Positions 55,837-64,000 of a stretch of 64,000 nucleotides of DNA are shown piece by piece (the first letter of the stretch is position 1; every line of letters starts with the position of its first letter). Both the position numbers and the translations under genes were made by a program. The notes beneath the pieces were generated by a model. It worked only from the letters and a program-made list of their open reading frames with translations, made no database searches and was not told where the DNA came from. The DNA lies in NCBI RefSeq assembly GCF_902459585.1, contig NZ_CABPSC010000006.1, forward strand, positions 1 to 64,000, in the 5' to 3' direction. Source of the stretch: Pandoraea nosoerga (GTDB lineage: Bacteria; Pseudomonadota; Gammaproteobacteria; Burkholderiales; Burkholderiaceae).

Positions 55837-56478
55837 ATGTCCTCGCCCCCGTCCTCGTCCTCGTCCTCGTCCCCGTCCTCGCGTTCCGCTCCTGCGTCCG
55901 CCGGGCCCGCCGCGCCCGCCGCGGCGCAACGCCCGGGCACCGAACTCGCGCGCAACGCATGCATGGTGCGCCCCGTGCGCGACGCCGACTTGCCGGCGAT
56001 CACCGCGATCTATGCGCATCACGTGCTCACGGGATCGGCGTCGTTCGAAGAGGTGCCGCCGGACGAGGCCCAGATGCGCGCGCGCTGTGCAAAAGTGTGC
56101 GAGGCGGGGCTGCCGTATCTCGTCGCCGAACGCGAGGGCAGGGTGCTCGGCTACGCCTACGCGACGCATTACCGGCCGCGCTCGGCCTACCGCTTCACGC
56201 TCGAAGACTCGGTGTACGTCGCCGCGGACGCCGTCGGGCAGGGCGTTGGCCGGGCGCTCCTCCTCACGCTCATCGCGCGCTGCGAGAACGGGCCGTGGCG
56301 GCAGCTCATCGCCAACGTCGGCGACAGCGGCAACGCCGCATCGCTGGCGCTGCACGCCGCGTGCGGATTCCGGCATGCCGGCACGCTCGCGTCGGTCGGC
56401 TTCAAGTTCGGCCGCTGGGTCGATACTGTTCTCATGCAACGCCCGCTCAACGCCGGCGACGCGACACTTCCCGAGTAG
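55837..56478 (+). CDS. GNAT N-acetyltransferase, phosphinothricin-acetyltransferase-like
   Basis: The 213-residue protein has a low-complexity Ser/Pro leader (residues 1-36) encoded by hexanucleotide repeats. The GNAT fold follows: MVRPVRDADLPAITAIYAHHV, FEEVPPDEAQMRAR, YVAADAVGQGVGRALLLTLI with the acetyl-CoA loop, and LALHAACGFRHAGTLASVGFKFGRWVDTVLMQR. This pattern fits the Pat/Bar/YncA group, which acetylates amino-acid-like amines. The fold could start internally near residue 43 (Met before VRPVRD), which would remove the leader. Confidence 0.88.
   Translation: MSSPPSSSSSSSPSSRSAPASAGPAAPAAAQRPGTELARNACMVRPVRDADLPAITAIYAHHVLTGSASFEEVPPDEAQMRARCAKVCEAGLPYLVAEREGRVLGYAYATHYRPRSAYRFTLEDSVYVAADAVGQGVGRALLLTLIARCENGPWRQLIANVGDSGNAASLALHAACGFRHAGTLASVGFKFGRWVDTVLMQRPLNAGDATLPE
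55838..55878. repeat. Hexanucleotide (GTCCTC) repeat at the N-terminus of the acetyltransferase
   Basis: Several perfect or near-perfect GTCCTC units (with one GTCCCC) run through the first codons. They encode Ser and Pro, and copy-number change would keep the frame. Confidence 0.8.
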
Positions 56479-56561
56479 GGCGACTTGCGCGTATCTCGCG
56501 GGCAAGACCGGCCGGGCGCCGCCTTGCCGGCGAATCCGGCAGCCGCCGCCCACGCCGCGCT

Positions 56562-57299
56562 TCAGAACGGCGTGGTGCGGTCCAGTGCCTTGTAGTGTCG
56601 GAAAATTCCCGTGGTGTTGAACGCGATGCGGCGTGGCGACTTCAGATACGCCGCCACGAGCGGCTGGCGGGCAACGGCGTCATGCACGGCGCGACATCGC
56701 GGGTATGCCCGGGCGAAGCCCGACATGGCGCGCGGAAATGCGTAATAGAGCCCGGCGATGACCTGGAACAACGACAGATCCGCATACGACATCGCCCCTT
56801 CGGAGAGCCAGCCGCCGGCCTCGGGGTTGTGGGCCAGCACACGCTCGAAGTAGTCGAAGTACCTGGGCAGCCGGTATTCGATGAGATCGGCCGTGCGCCG
56901 GCGCGCTTCGGCACGTTGATTGCTGTAGTACAGGCGGCTCGCGATCGGATGGTGGCCGTCATGCACTTCGGCAACGAGATCGGCAAGCGTGAGTTGCAGC
57001 TGATTCACCCAGCGGCGCGTGCGCGGCGACTCGCCGACGAGCCCGAGCAACGGCCCGAGATACGCGAGGATGTTGGCCGTCTGGCCGATGAGTTCGTCGC
57101 CCACGCGCAGGAATGGCGGCGCGTAGGGCGGATCGACGCAGTCGGGGTCGTCCATCGTCTGCATCAGGCCGTCCAGGCCCTGTCCGGGCCCGGTGCCGCG
57201 AACGATCTCGACATACGGCGTGCCGGTGGCTTCAAATGCAAGGCGGACGAATTCGCCGCGCCCCTGCAGTCCCGGCCAGTAGAACAGCTCGAAGGTCAT
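56562..57299 (-). CDS. Glutathione S-transferase family protein
   Basis: The 245-residue protein has an N-terminal thioredoxin-like domain (ELFYWPGLQGRGEFVRLAFE, PPFLRVGDELIGQTANILAYL, with the cis-Pro and Gln-Thr of the glutathione site) and an all-helical C-terminal domain (from about residue 95; ADLSLFQVIAGLYYAFP). ATG 57299 follows GGGAGGAC. The catalytic residue is probably Tyr7 or Ser-like at the first strand; I cannot assign a class. It is convergent with the acetyltransferase and about 275 bases downstream of the BKACE gene on the same strand. Confidence 0.88.
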   Translation of the reverse strand: MTFELFYWPGLQGRGEFVRLAFEATGTPYVEIVRGTGPGQGLDGLMQTMDDPDCVDPPYAPPFLRVGDELIGQTANILAYLGPLLGLVGESPRTRRWVNQLQLTLADLVAEVHDGHHPIASRLYYSNQRAEARRRTADLIEYRLPRYFDYFERVLAHNPEAGGWLSEGAMSYADLSLFQVIAGLYYAFPRAMSGFARAYPRCRAVHDAVARQPLVAAYLKSPRRIAFNTTGIFRHYKALDRTTPF

Positions 57300-57575
57300 G
57301 CGTCCTCCCTGGAGCCCTCTCGGCCCCCAACCGCCCGGCGGCATCTCCGCGCGGTGCTTGCCCTGCCGCCTGGCGCGATACAGCGCCAGATCCGCCGGCT
57401 CGATCACCCGATCGACGGGCGAAGTCGATGCCCCGTGCGCGCGCGGCCCCGGCGCCGCGAGCCTCTTCGAGGCTACGCCGATTCTATTACAGCGGCCTGG
57501 TCGGGCGGCGCCGGGCAGGCCGTGTATTCCGTTCCGTGTCTGAAACGATGCGGCGAAGGCCGCGCGGGCTTGGGG

Positions 57576-58418
57576 TCAGCGCGTGAGTTCGCGCAGCGCG
57601 TCGGCCGTCATGGGCGCGAGCGCCAGGGGCACCGCGGCGGCAGTGAGTGCGCGCAGCGAAGCCTCGTTGCCCGGCGAGACGCTGCCGTCCGGCAGGAAGA
57701 GGTTGTTCTCGAAGCCGATCCGGGCGTGGCCGCCTTGCAACACGGCCGCCAACGCGCACTCGGCCTCGCGCGGGCCGAACGCGCACATGGCCCACGGCGT
57801 GGCGTCGTTTTCGGCGTCCGCCCGCGCCCGGCCCCCGTGCCAGGCGGCGAGCAACGGCAGCAGATCGGCCGGCGACGACAACTGTCCCTTGCTGTACCGC
57901 CCCAACACGAAGAGAACCCAGTGACGTCCCGGCCGGATCGCACCGCTTGCGCGCAGACGCCAGTAATGCGCCACGTCCTCCGTGTCGTACAGGATGTACT
58001 GCGCCGTAATGCGTTCCTGCCACAACCATTCGAAAAACGCTTCGGCGGCCGGGGCATGCGCGGCATCCGGCAATATCTCGCGCAGCGCGACGGAGATTGC
58101 TTCCGGATGCAATGCACGCACCGTCGCGATCTGTTGCGCCGGAGCGTAGATGCCGACCGCTTCGGTCGTCACCTGCAGTACGAGCTCGTTGCCGACCGCG
58201 CGCCGCACGGCCGCAATGGCCGCCGTGTAATCGGGAACTTCCAGGCTGTGCGTGCCGTCGGCCTTGCGCACGTGCAGGTGAATCATTGCCGCGCCGACGT
58301 CGAGACACGCCTTGGCGCACGCACCGAGCTCGTCCGGCGTCATCGGCAGCGCCGGATGGTCGGCGTGCGTGCGGCGCGCGCCGTTGGGCGCGACGGCCAG
58401 TGCAAAGGCTCGCGTCAT
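57576..58418 (-). CDS. BKACE (beta-keto acid cleavage, DUF849) family enzyme
   Basis: The 280-residue TIM-barrel protein has the BKACE pattern: ALAVAPNGARRT-like start, AKACLDVGAAMIHLHVRKADG with zinc-ligand His residues, LQVTTEAVGIY and HARIGFENNLFLPDG. BKACE enzymes react a beta-keto acid with acetyl-CoA to give acetoacetate and a CoA ester; 3-keto-5-aminohexanoate is the founding substrate. The substrate here is not known. The ATG overlaps the aminotransferase stop by four bases, so they are coupled and should act in one pathway. Confidence 0.87.
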   Translation of the reverse strand: MTRAFALAVAPNGARRTHADHPALPMTPDELGACAKACLDVGAAMIHLHVRKADGTHSLEVPDYTAAIAAVRRAVGNELVLQVTTEAVGIYAPAQQIATVRALHPEAISVALREILPDAAHAPAAEAFFEWLWQERITAQYILYDTEDVAHYWRLRASGAIRPGRHWVLFVLGRYSKGQLSSPADLLPLLAAWHGGRARADAENDATPWAMCAFGPREAECALAAVLQGGHARIGFENNLFLPDGSVSPGNEASLRALTAAAVPLALAPMTADALRELTR

Positions 58419-59776
58419 GCCGCGCCTCCAACCTTTGCGGGAACGCCGGTCACATCGGCGACGGACAGCGCCAGCAATTCGACGATACGGTCGATATCAC
58501 CTGGCTGACAGATGAACGGCGGCGCGATCAGCGCGTGGTCACCATGCACGCCGTCGACCGTGCCGCCCATCGGATAGATGAGCAGTCCGCGCGCCTTGGC
58601 CGCGGCCTTCAGGCGCGCGTGCATCTTGTCGGCTGCCGGCAGCGTCTGCCTGCTCGTGCGCTCGGCCACGAATTCGACGCCCACGAAGAGGCCGCGTCCA
58701 CGCACGTCGCCCACGTTCGGATGGTCGGCGAAGACCTCGCGCAGTCCCGCACGCAATTGCTCGCCGCGCGCCTTCACGTTCTCCAGCAGATTCTCCTCGG
58801 CGATCGTGCGCTGCACGGCAAGCGCCGCGGCGCACGCCATGGCGTGCCCGAGATACGTGTGGCCGTGCTGGAAGAAGCCCGAGCCGCCAACCACGGCGTG
58901 ATAGATCCGGTCGGAACACAGCATCGCGCCGATCGGCTGGTAGCCGGCGCCGAGGCCCTTCGCAATGACGAGGATGTCGGGCACGACGCCGTCTTCCTCG
59001 CACGCGAACAGGTGGCCGGTGCGGCCCATGCCCGACATTACCTCGTCGAGCAGCAACAGCACGCCGTACTTGTCGCATACGGCGCGAATACGCCGGAAGT
59101 AGTCGGCCACCGGCGGCACGGCGCCAGCGGTCGCCCCAACGACGGTTTCCGCCACGAACGCAATGACCTTGTCGCCGCCGAGCGCGAGGATCTTCGCTTC
59201 GAGTTCATCGGCCAGCCGCTGCACGTAGGCGGCGTCGCTCTCGCCGTCGCGGCGCTCGCGATAGGCGAAGCACGGCGAGACGTGATGCGCCGGCACGAGC
59301 AGCGGCAGGAACGGCTCGCGACGCCACGCATTGCCGCCAATGGCGAGCGCGCCGAGCGTGTTGCCGTGATAGCTCTGGCGGCGCGCGATGAAGTATTGAC
59401 GCTGCGGTTGGCCGATCTCGACGAAGTACTGGCGCGCGAGCTTGAGCGCCGCCTCCACGCCTTCGGAGCCGCCGCTCACGAAGTAGACATGATTCAGATC
59501 GCCGGGGGCGCTCGCCGCGAGCGTGTCGGCCAGTTGTTCGGCCACCTCCGTCGTGAAGAACGAGGTGTGGGCGTAGGCGAGTTGCGCCGCCTGTTGCTGC
59601 ATGGCCTCGATGACGCGCGGATGACCGTGCCCCAGGCACGAGACGGCCGCCCCGCCGCAGGCGTCGAGATAGCGCTTGCCGGTGCTGTCGATCAGCTCGA
59701 TTCCCTGGCCGCCGACGGCGACGGGCAACGTCTGGCGCGGATTGCGGTGAAACACGTGAGTCATGCCTGCAGTCAT
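58415..59776 (-). CDS. Class III aminotransferase (PLP), aspartate-aminotransferase superfamily
   Basis: The 453-residue enzyme is of the omega-amino-acid transaminase type. Visible motifs are LDACGGAAVSCLGHGHPRV, FVSGGSEGVEAALKLARQYF, RRQSYHGNTLGALA, VLLLLDEVMSGMGRTGHLFAC and the PLP-lysine site ILVIAKGLGAGYQPIGA. It would move an amino group between an amine or amino acid and a keto acid. ATG 59776 has AGAGG upstream; ATG 59764 is the alternative. It is divergent from an RpiR regulator and overlaps BKACE, so it probably makes the keto acid for that enzyme. Confidence 0.92.
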   Translation of the reverse strand: MTAGMTHVFHRNPRQTLPVAVGGQGIELIDSTGKRYLDACGGAAVSCLGHGHPRVIEAMQQQAAQLAYAHTSFFTTEVAEQLADTLAASAPGDLNHVYFVSGGSEGVEAALKLARQYFVEIGQPQRQYFIARRQSYHGNTLGALAIGGNAWRREPFLPLLVPAHHVSPCFAYRERRDGESDAAYVQRLADELEAKILALGGDKVIAFVAETVVGATAGAVPPVADYFRRIRAVCDKYGVLLLLDEVMSGMGRTGHLFACEEDGVVPDILVIAKGLGAGYQPIGAMLCSDRIYHAVVGGSGFFQHGHTYLGHAMACAAALAVQRTIAEENLLENVKARGEQLRAGLREVFADHPNVGDVRGRGLFVGVEFVAERTSRQTLPAADKMHARLKAAAKARGLLIYPMGGTVDGVHGDHALIAPPFICQPGDIDRIVELLALSVADVTGVPAKVGGAA

Positions 59777-59874
59777 GCCTGGACCTCTGACGAAAAGATG
59801 ACCGTCGCCCGATGGCCACCCGGCGCACCGGCGTGCGAACGATGCCGCCTAGTGTATGCCGATCGTCGGTTCAT

Positions 59875-59890
59875 TGCAACATATGTTTCA
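59875..59890. promoter_or_regulatory. Near-palindromic operator candidate 1 of the RpiR regulator
   Basis: TGCAACATATGTTTCA is a 16-base palindrome with one mismatched pair. It lies about 100 bases before the aminotransferase start in the divergent gap. Confidence 0.5.
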
Positions 59891-59998
59891 TTAACAACTC
59901 GAACGCAACAGTTTTTGTAACGCCTCTGCCACACTCGCGGCGTCGCCGCCATGCGTTGCCGCCGGACAAATCGCGTGCGCGCGCGGCGAATTTCATGC

Positions 59999-60016
59999 AA
60001 CAATCGTTACATTGTT
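59999..60016. promoter_or_regulatory. Operator candidate 2 of the RpiR regulator
   Basis: AACAAT-CGTTAC-ATTGTT is a perfect six-base inverted repeat with a six-base spacer, 24 bases before the regulator start, where binding could block or autoregulate it. It shares the AACA/TGTT core with candidate 1. Confidence 0.5.
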
Positions 60017-60039
60017 CCGACGCCGTGTTGCCATCCCCA

Positions 60040-60987
60040 ATGACACACCCCCCCGCGCTGCCGCAGACGCTCGAGCAGCTCAACGCGCTGCTGCGCGAGC
60101 GTTACCCTCAGTTAAGTCCGCAGTTCCAGGCGGGCGCGCGTTTTCTGCTCGACCATCCGCAGCAGGTGCCCATCAGTTCGATGCGGGCCATCGCGTCGCA
60201 AGCCGGCGTGCAGCCTGCCACGTTCGTGCGGCTCGCCCAGCATCTCGGTTTCGAGGGCTGGCACGGTCTGCGCGAGCTGTTCCTCGAATCGATCCGGTTG
60301 GGGCCCCAGCCTTACGCGAGCCGCGCGCGGCAAGTCATCCGCGAGGGCGACGCGGCGCGCATGGTGCCGGAGATGTTTCGCGTGCAGCACAATAACCTCG
60401 ATCTGACCGAGGCGGGCGCGGGCGCATCGCTGAGCGCCGCCGTCGATCTGCTGGCGGGAGCGGGCACCGTCCACGTGGCCGGCTTCCGGGCGTGCTTCCC
60501 GATCGCGTTCACGTTCCAGTACGTCTACCGGCTGTTCCGGCCGACGGTGCACCTGATTCGCGGCGAGGCAGGCACGCTCGAGATGGAGTTGCGAGCGCTG
60601 TCGGCGCGCGATGTGGTGGTGGTGATCAGCTTCGCGCCGTATTCCAACGAGGCGCTGATCGTCGCGCGCGCCGCGCGCGCGGCGGGAGCGCGCGTGCTCG
60701 CACTCACCGACTCCACCGTTTCGCCGCTCGCGCTCGACGCCGACGTGACGGTGCTTTTCTCGCACGACAGCCCATCGTTCTTCCCGTCCATCACGGCCGG
60801 CATTGCAGTGGTGGAAACGCTCGTCGAGATGCTGCTCGCCCGCAAGGGGCGCGGCGCCGTGCGCGCACTGGAACTGGCCGAAGACCAGTTGCACGGCACC
60901 GGAGCCTACGTAAGCCCCGGCAGCGGCGGCAACACCGGCAATGCTGGCAATGCCGCGGGCGGCAAGCGTCTCAAACCGGGCGCGTGA
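60040..60987 (+). CDS. MurR/RpiR-family transcriptional regulator
   Basis: The 315-residue regulator has an RpiR helix-turn-helix (residues about 10-85; MRAIASQAGVQPATFVRLAQ HLGFEGWHGLRE) and a SIS domain (about 120-260; GAGTVHVAGFRACFPIAF, DVVVVISFAPYSNEALIV, LTDSTVSPLA). SIS domains bind phosphosugars, but RpiR regulators also control amino-acid pathways. ATG 60040 is chosen from the conserved start. The tail is Gly/Asn-rich (GSGGNTGNAGNAAGG). It is divergent from the aminotransferase-BKACE pair, its likely target, and its last 17 bases overlap the convergent MFS gene. Confidence 0.9.
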   Translation: MTHPPALPQTLEQLNALLRERYPQLSPQFQAGARFLLDHPQQVPISSMRAIASQAGVQPATFVRLAQHLGFEGWHGLRELFLESIRLGPQPYASRARQVIREGDAARMVPEMFRVQHNNLDLTEAGAGASLSAAVDLLAGAGTVHVAGFRACFPIAFTFQYVYRLFRPTVHLIRGEAGTLEMELRALSARDVVVVISFAPYSNEALIVARAARAAGARVLALTDSTVSPLALDADVTVLFSHDSPSFFPSITAGIAVVETLVEMLLARKGRGAVRALELAEDQLHGTGAYVSPGSGGNTGNAGNAAGGKRLKPGA

Positions 60988-62203
60988 CCGATGCCTGCGC
61001 GCGGCGCAGCGTGACCGCCAATGCGGCGCTGCCCGCAGTCAGTGCGGCGGTAAACAGTGCGAGCGCGACCGGCATGCCGAAATGGTCGGCCAGCCAGCCG
61101 CTCGTGATCACGGGCACCGAGAATCCGAAGTACGCGAACAGGAAGTAGCCCGCCGCCGCCCGCGCGCGCAACGCCGGAGCAACGGCCGCGTTGACTGCCG
61201 CGAGGCCGCCCAGATAGGTGAAGCCGTAGCAGGCCGAACTGGCCACGGCAGCGCCCGCGAGCAAGGCCGGCAGGCTTGCGTGGATCACGCCCAGGGCCAG
61301 CACCGCGAACCCGAGCGGCACCAGCAGCAGTCCCGTGCGCACGGCGCGCACCGCGCTCATGCGCCGCGCCGCGGGCTGGAACGCGAGACCGGTCGATATC
61401 ACGAAGAAGGTCGCGAAGCCCGCCCATGCCGCATGCCCGTGCGCGGCGAGCGCCGCGGGCACGACGCCGATGACCACGCCGACCGCCGCCCACGCCAGCA
61501 GGATCGCCACACCCAGCGGCGCCGTGCCCGGCGCGAGCACGGGCCAGCGCAGCCACGGCGCGCGGGAATTGCGGGCCGGGGCCGGCAGGGCGGCGACCGC
61601 GACCGCCGCCGCCAGCGCGAAGGGCAGATAGGCGGGCAAGCTCAGCGGCGGGAGCGCGCTCGGCGCCATGACCAGGCAGACGCCGGTCACCAGCGCGCCC
61701 ATGCCGAAGCCCAGCGACGTGGACGCCGCCACCAGCGCCGCTGCGCGCGCGGCCGCGTCTTCGCGTTCACCGTACAACTCTGTCATGTAGGCGGTACCGC
61801 TGCCGGCGACCAGCCCGGTCGCCAGACCGTAGCAGGCGCGTGCGCCACCGAGCGCGACGAGAGTCGGCCAACGCAGCGTGAGCCACGTGCCCGCCGCACC
61901 CAGCACGAGCGCGACGGCCAGCGGCAATCGGCGTCCCACGCGGTCCGACAGCCCCGCGAGAAACAGCAACGCCGGCACGAGCGCGCCCACGTAGCACGCA
62001 AACGCCAGTGCCTGCGCGCCTGCGCCGTAGCCGCTCGCCGCCGCGTAGTGGGGCACCAGCGGCGCCTGCAGATTGACGGAGAACGTCACGAGGAAAAGCT
62101 GCAGCGCGAGCAACGGGATCGCCCATGGCGCGTGACGGCGCAAAGACGCGGCGCTCTCGTCCATCGAGGACGATCGCGGGGGGTGCGGTAAGGAGCGGGG
62201 CAT
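60971..62203 (-). CDS. MFS transporter
   Basis: The 410-residue protein has about 12 hydrophobic helices and the family motif between helices 2 and 3, FLAGLSDRVGRRLPLAVALV. The N-terminal residues are charged and cytoplasmic. Sequence type suggests an efflux or uptake permease of the general drug/metabolite group; the substrate is unknown. It is convergent with the RpiR gene (17-base overlap) and divergent from the MocR regulator, which is its probable controller. ATG 62164 is an alternative start. Confidence 0.9.
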   Translation of the reverse strand: MPRSLPHPPRSSSMDESAASLRRHAPWAIPLLALQLFLVTFSVNLQAPLVPHYAAASGYGAGAQALAFACYVGALVPALLFLAGLSDRVGRRLPLAVALVLGAAGTWLTLRWPTLVALGGARACYGLATGLVAGSGTAYMTELYGEREDAAARAAALVAASTSLGFGMGALVTGVCLVMAPSALPPLSLPAYLPFALAAAVAVAALPAPARNSRAPWLRWPVLAPGTAPLGVAILLAWAAVGVVIGVVPAALAAHGHAAWAGFATFFVISTGLAFQPAARRMSAVRAVRTGLLLVPLGFAVLALGVIHASLPALLAGAAVASSACYGFTYLGGLAAVNAAVAPALRARAAAGYFLFAYFGFSVPVITSGWLADHFGMPVALALFTAALTAGSAALAVTLRRAQASVTRPV

Positions 62204-62307
62204 AGGGAACGCCGGGGAAAGTTCGAGGGCACGCGCGCGACGATGCGCGACAAGAGCGAGAAAAAATACCGTCCGGCGGCTAGTATTGTCGGGGCACGAA
62301 GTCAGTG

Positions 62308-62321
62308 CAATTATTGAATTG
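62308..62321. promoter_or_regulatory. Inverted repeat at the start of the MocR gene
   Basis: CAATT-ATTG-AATTG is a perfect five-base inverted repeat. TAGTAT at 62281-62286 could be a -10 element, so the repeat would lie just downstream of the transcription start, as an autoregulatory operator might. Confidence 0.4.
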
Positions 62322-62343
62322 TCCTGAGATCAATTCTCCATTC

Positions 62344-63717
62344 ATGGCCGCTCATGCCCGTTATCTCGAACACGTCGAACGTCTGACTGCTGCCATCGCG
62401 GCCGGCGAGCTCGCGTCCGGCGCTCGCTTGCCTCCGCAGCGCGAGTATGCCGACGCGCACGGGCTCGCCACGTCGACCGTGACCCGCGTGTATGCGGAGC
62501 TCGCGCGGCGCGGGCTGGCCGTGGGCGAAGTCGGCCGCGGCACCTTCGTGCGTTCGCCCGCCGTGGGCGCGGCCGCCGCATTCGCGCAATGGGCGCCGGC
62601 GCCGGGCGCCGTGGGTGGCGTCGATCTGGCGTTCAACTATCCGGTTTTGCCGGAACAGACGGACGTCTTCCGGCAAGCGTTGCGCGAGACGGCAGCCGGC
62701 GGCGATCTCAACGCGCTGCTCGCGCACGCGCCGCACGACGGGCATCCCGCCGACCGGCGCGCGGCCGCGCAGTGGCTCTCGCGCCGCGATGGCGCAGCGG
62801 TGTCGCCCGAGGCGCTGGTCGTCTGCGCCGGCGGCCAGCACGCCCTCGACGTCGTACAACTGGCGCTATGCCGCGCGGGCGAGCCGGTCGGCGTGGAAGC
62901 ATTGACCTATCCCGGATGGAAGGCGCTGGCCGCGTTGCGCGACATCCCGCTCGTCGCGCTCGGCATGGCGCCCGGCGGGTCCGGAATCGACCCGTCGGCG
63001 CTCGACAGGCTGTGTCGCACTCACGCCGGTCGTCTGCGCGTGGTCTATACCATGCCCACGCTGCACAACCCGCTGGGCGATGTCATGCCGCTCGAACAGC
63101 GGCAGGCGCTGGTGGCCGTGGCGCGACGTCACGATCTGCTTCTGGTGGAAGACAGCGCATACGGCTTTCTGGTGGCCGACGCTCCGCCGCCATTGCGCAC
63201 GCTCGCGCCGGAGCGCACGTTCGAGGTGTGCAGTCTGTCGAAGCCCGCCGCGCCGGGGCTGCGTATCGCCTATCTGATTGCGCCGCCCGACTTCGCGCCG
63301 CGCGTGCATGCCGCGATGCGCGCGAGCGTGTGGAGCGCCGCGCCGCTCATGGCGCAACTGGCGTCGCGCTGGCTGGGCGACGGCACGCTCGACGGCTGGA
63401 TCGCGCGCAAGCGCGAGATGGCCGCGCGGCGCCAGGCCATTGCAAGGGTTTGCCTCGACGGTCTCGGCTCGACCGGCTACGCAGGCGCGTTTCATCGTCT
63501 GTTGCCGGTGCCCGCGCACGTGCGGTGCGACGATGTCGTGGCCGCGCTGCACGCACGCGGCATTGCGATCACGCCGGTCGATGCATTCGCCGCTCCTGGG
63601 CAGGCGGCGCCGGCCGCGCTTCGCATTGCGTTCGGCTCGCCGGCATCCGACGCCGCACTGGAAGCCGCCTTGCGGCAGGTCGCCGAAGTGATGCGTTCGC
63701 TCGCGCAAGCGCGCTGA
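62344..63717 (+). CDS. MocR/PdxR-type GntR regulator with aminotransferase domain
   Basis: The 457-residue protein joins a GntR winged helix (residues about 1-75; LASGARLPPQREYADAHG, LATSTVTRVYAELARRGL) to a fold-type I aminotransferase domain (VVCAGGQHALDVVQLALCR, YTMPTLHNPLGDVMPLEQRQ, LLVEDSAYGFL). The PLP-binding Lys is in VCSLSKPAAPGLRIAYL. MocR regulators sense PLP or amino compounds. The start is uncertain: ATG 62344 has no clear ribosome site, and GTG 62305 lies inside the inverted repeat. It is divergent from the MFS gene. Confidence 0.88.
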   Translation: MAAHARYLEHVERLTAAIAAGELASGARLPPQREYADAHGLATSTVTRVYAELARRGLAVGEVGRGTFVRSPAVGAAAAFAQWAPAPGAVGGVDLAFNYPVLPEQTDVFRQALRETAAGGDLNALLAHAPHDGHPADRRAAAQWLSRRDGAAVSPEALVVCAGGQHALDVVQLALCRAGEPVGVEALTYPGWKALAALRDIPLVALGMAPGGSGIDPSALDRLCRTHAGRLRVVYTMPTLHNPLGDVMPLEQRQALVAVARRHDLLLVEDSAYGFLVADAPPPLRTLAPERTFEVCSLSKPAAPGLRIAYLIAPPDFAPRVHAAMRASVWSAAPLMAQLASRWLGDGTLDGWIARKREMAARRQAIARVCLDGLGSTGYAGAFHRLLPVPAHVRCDDVVAALHARGIAITPVDAFAAPGQAAPAALRIAFGSPASDAALEAALRQVAEVMRSLAQAR

Positions 63718-63859
63718 GGTGACGCCGTCGCCCGTTTCTTTTATGATCGACGTGCTCCCTGCGGCGGCCGCGCCCGAGGCACCTCGTTCGCGTCGTGTGC
63801 CCCGTGCGTCGCGATACCGCGCAGGCTTCGTCCCTCGTCGACAATCTCAAGGACTCCGA

Positions 63860-64000
63860 ATGTCGCAAATCCGCTCGTCACGTGCCCGCTCGACCGTGCT
63901 TGGCACGGCGCTCGTCATTGGCGCCAGTGTCGCCGCGCCGGCGTTCGCCGCCTCCAACCTGACTTTCATGAGCAATTCTCCACTCGCGTATCTGCGCAAG
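63860..64000 (+). CDS. Exported protein of unknown function (partial, runs off the right edge)
   Basis: The first 47 codons are visible. ATG 63860 follows AAGGA by six bases. A Sec signal peptide covers residues about 1-30 (RARSTVLGTALVIGASVAAP, cleavage AFA-AS). The mature start reads NLTFMSNSPLAYLRK. I do not recognise a family with certainty; similar short exported proteins of unknown role are common in Burkholderiaceae. The 142-base gap before it contains nothing else identifiable. Confidence 0.75.
   Translation, partial: MSQIRSSRARSTVLGTALVIGASVAAPAFAASNLTFMSNSPLAYLRK

Overview
The window is high-GC DNA, densely coded on both strands and without insertion sequences, prophage or CRISPR. 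Gene content and order point to a betaproteobacterium of the Burkholderiaceae. The evidence is the mrdA-rodA end of a cell-wall cluster, the def/fmt/htpX/rsmB/DUF4390/ntrYX block beside a tRNA-Phe gene, and a QueE with the C-X14-C-X2-C cluster motif known from Burkholderia. Pandoraea is my best guess for the genus, but that is an inference from gene content, not a database match.

Region 1 (1-17759) is mostly core genome. It holds the end of mrdA with rodA, a Sel1-repeat protein, a periplasmic DsrE-like protein, a small proline-rich protein, the queuosine genes queC-queE-queD, and tRNA-Phe. A long leftward run follows, in transcription order: def, a GT39/ArnT-like glycosyltransferase, fmt, htpX, rsmB, DUF4390, ntrY, and a short NtrX-like regulator. 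dprA and a thioredoxin-like gene run to the right. Region 2 (17990-30728) has topB, a LysR regulator, hemN behind an FNR-like box, cstA with its small YbdD partner, a divergent Cache-domain two-component system, and pckG, so it is biased to carbon and redox physiology. Region 3 (31292-38602) carries a 2-hydroxyacid dehydrogenase, a patatin, a thioesterase, DoxX, a Spy-like chaperone, and a Fur-box iron-uptake pair (TonB receptor and PiuC).

Region 4 (39240-46340) is the least conventional. It has an orphan sulfonate-type binding protein, a 1253-residue SARP/BTAD-degenerate cyclase-AAA-TPR regulator, a small molybdopterin-fold protein with no signal peptide behind an inverted-repeat promoter, and a FadR-type regulator with a histone-H1-like tail. 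Region 5 (46593-55633) is a tightly packed operon: a complete branched-chain-type ABC importer, a Zn amidohydrolase and an M81 (MlrC-like) metallopeptidase, divergent from the FadR regulator, with a TAXI-type protein close behind. It looks like uptake and hydrolysis of an amide, ureido or peptide-like compound. Region 6 (55837-64000) holds a GNAT acetyltransferase, a GST, a BKACE/class-III aminotransferase pair divergent from an RpiR regulator, an MFS exporter divergent from a MocR regulator, and the start of an exported protein.

The points most worth checking are the SSB-like C-terminus of topoisomerase III, the PPPPY-bearing small protein, the SARP-cyclase-AAA regulator with its molybdopterin-fold neighbour, the FadR tail built from 12-bp repeats, and the ABC/amidohydrolase/M81 operon.
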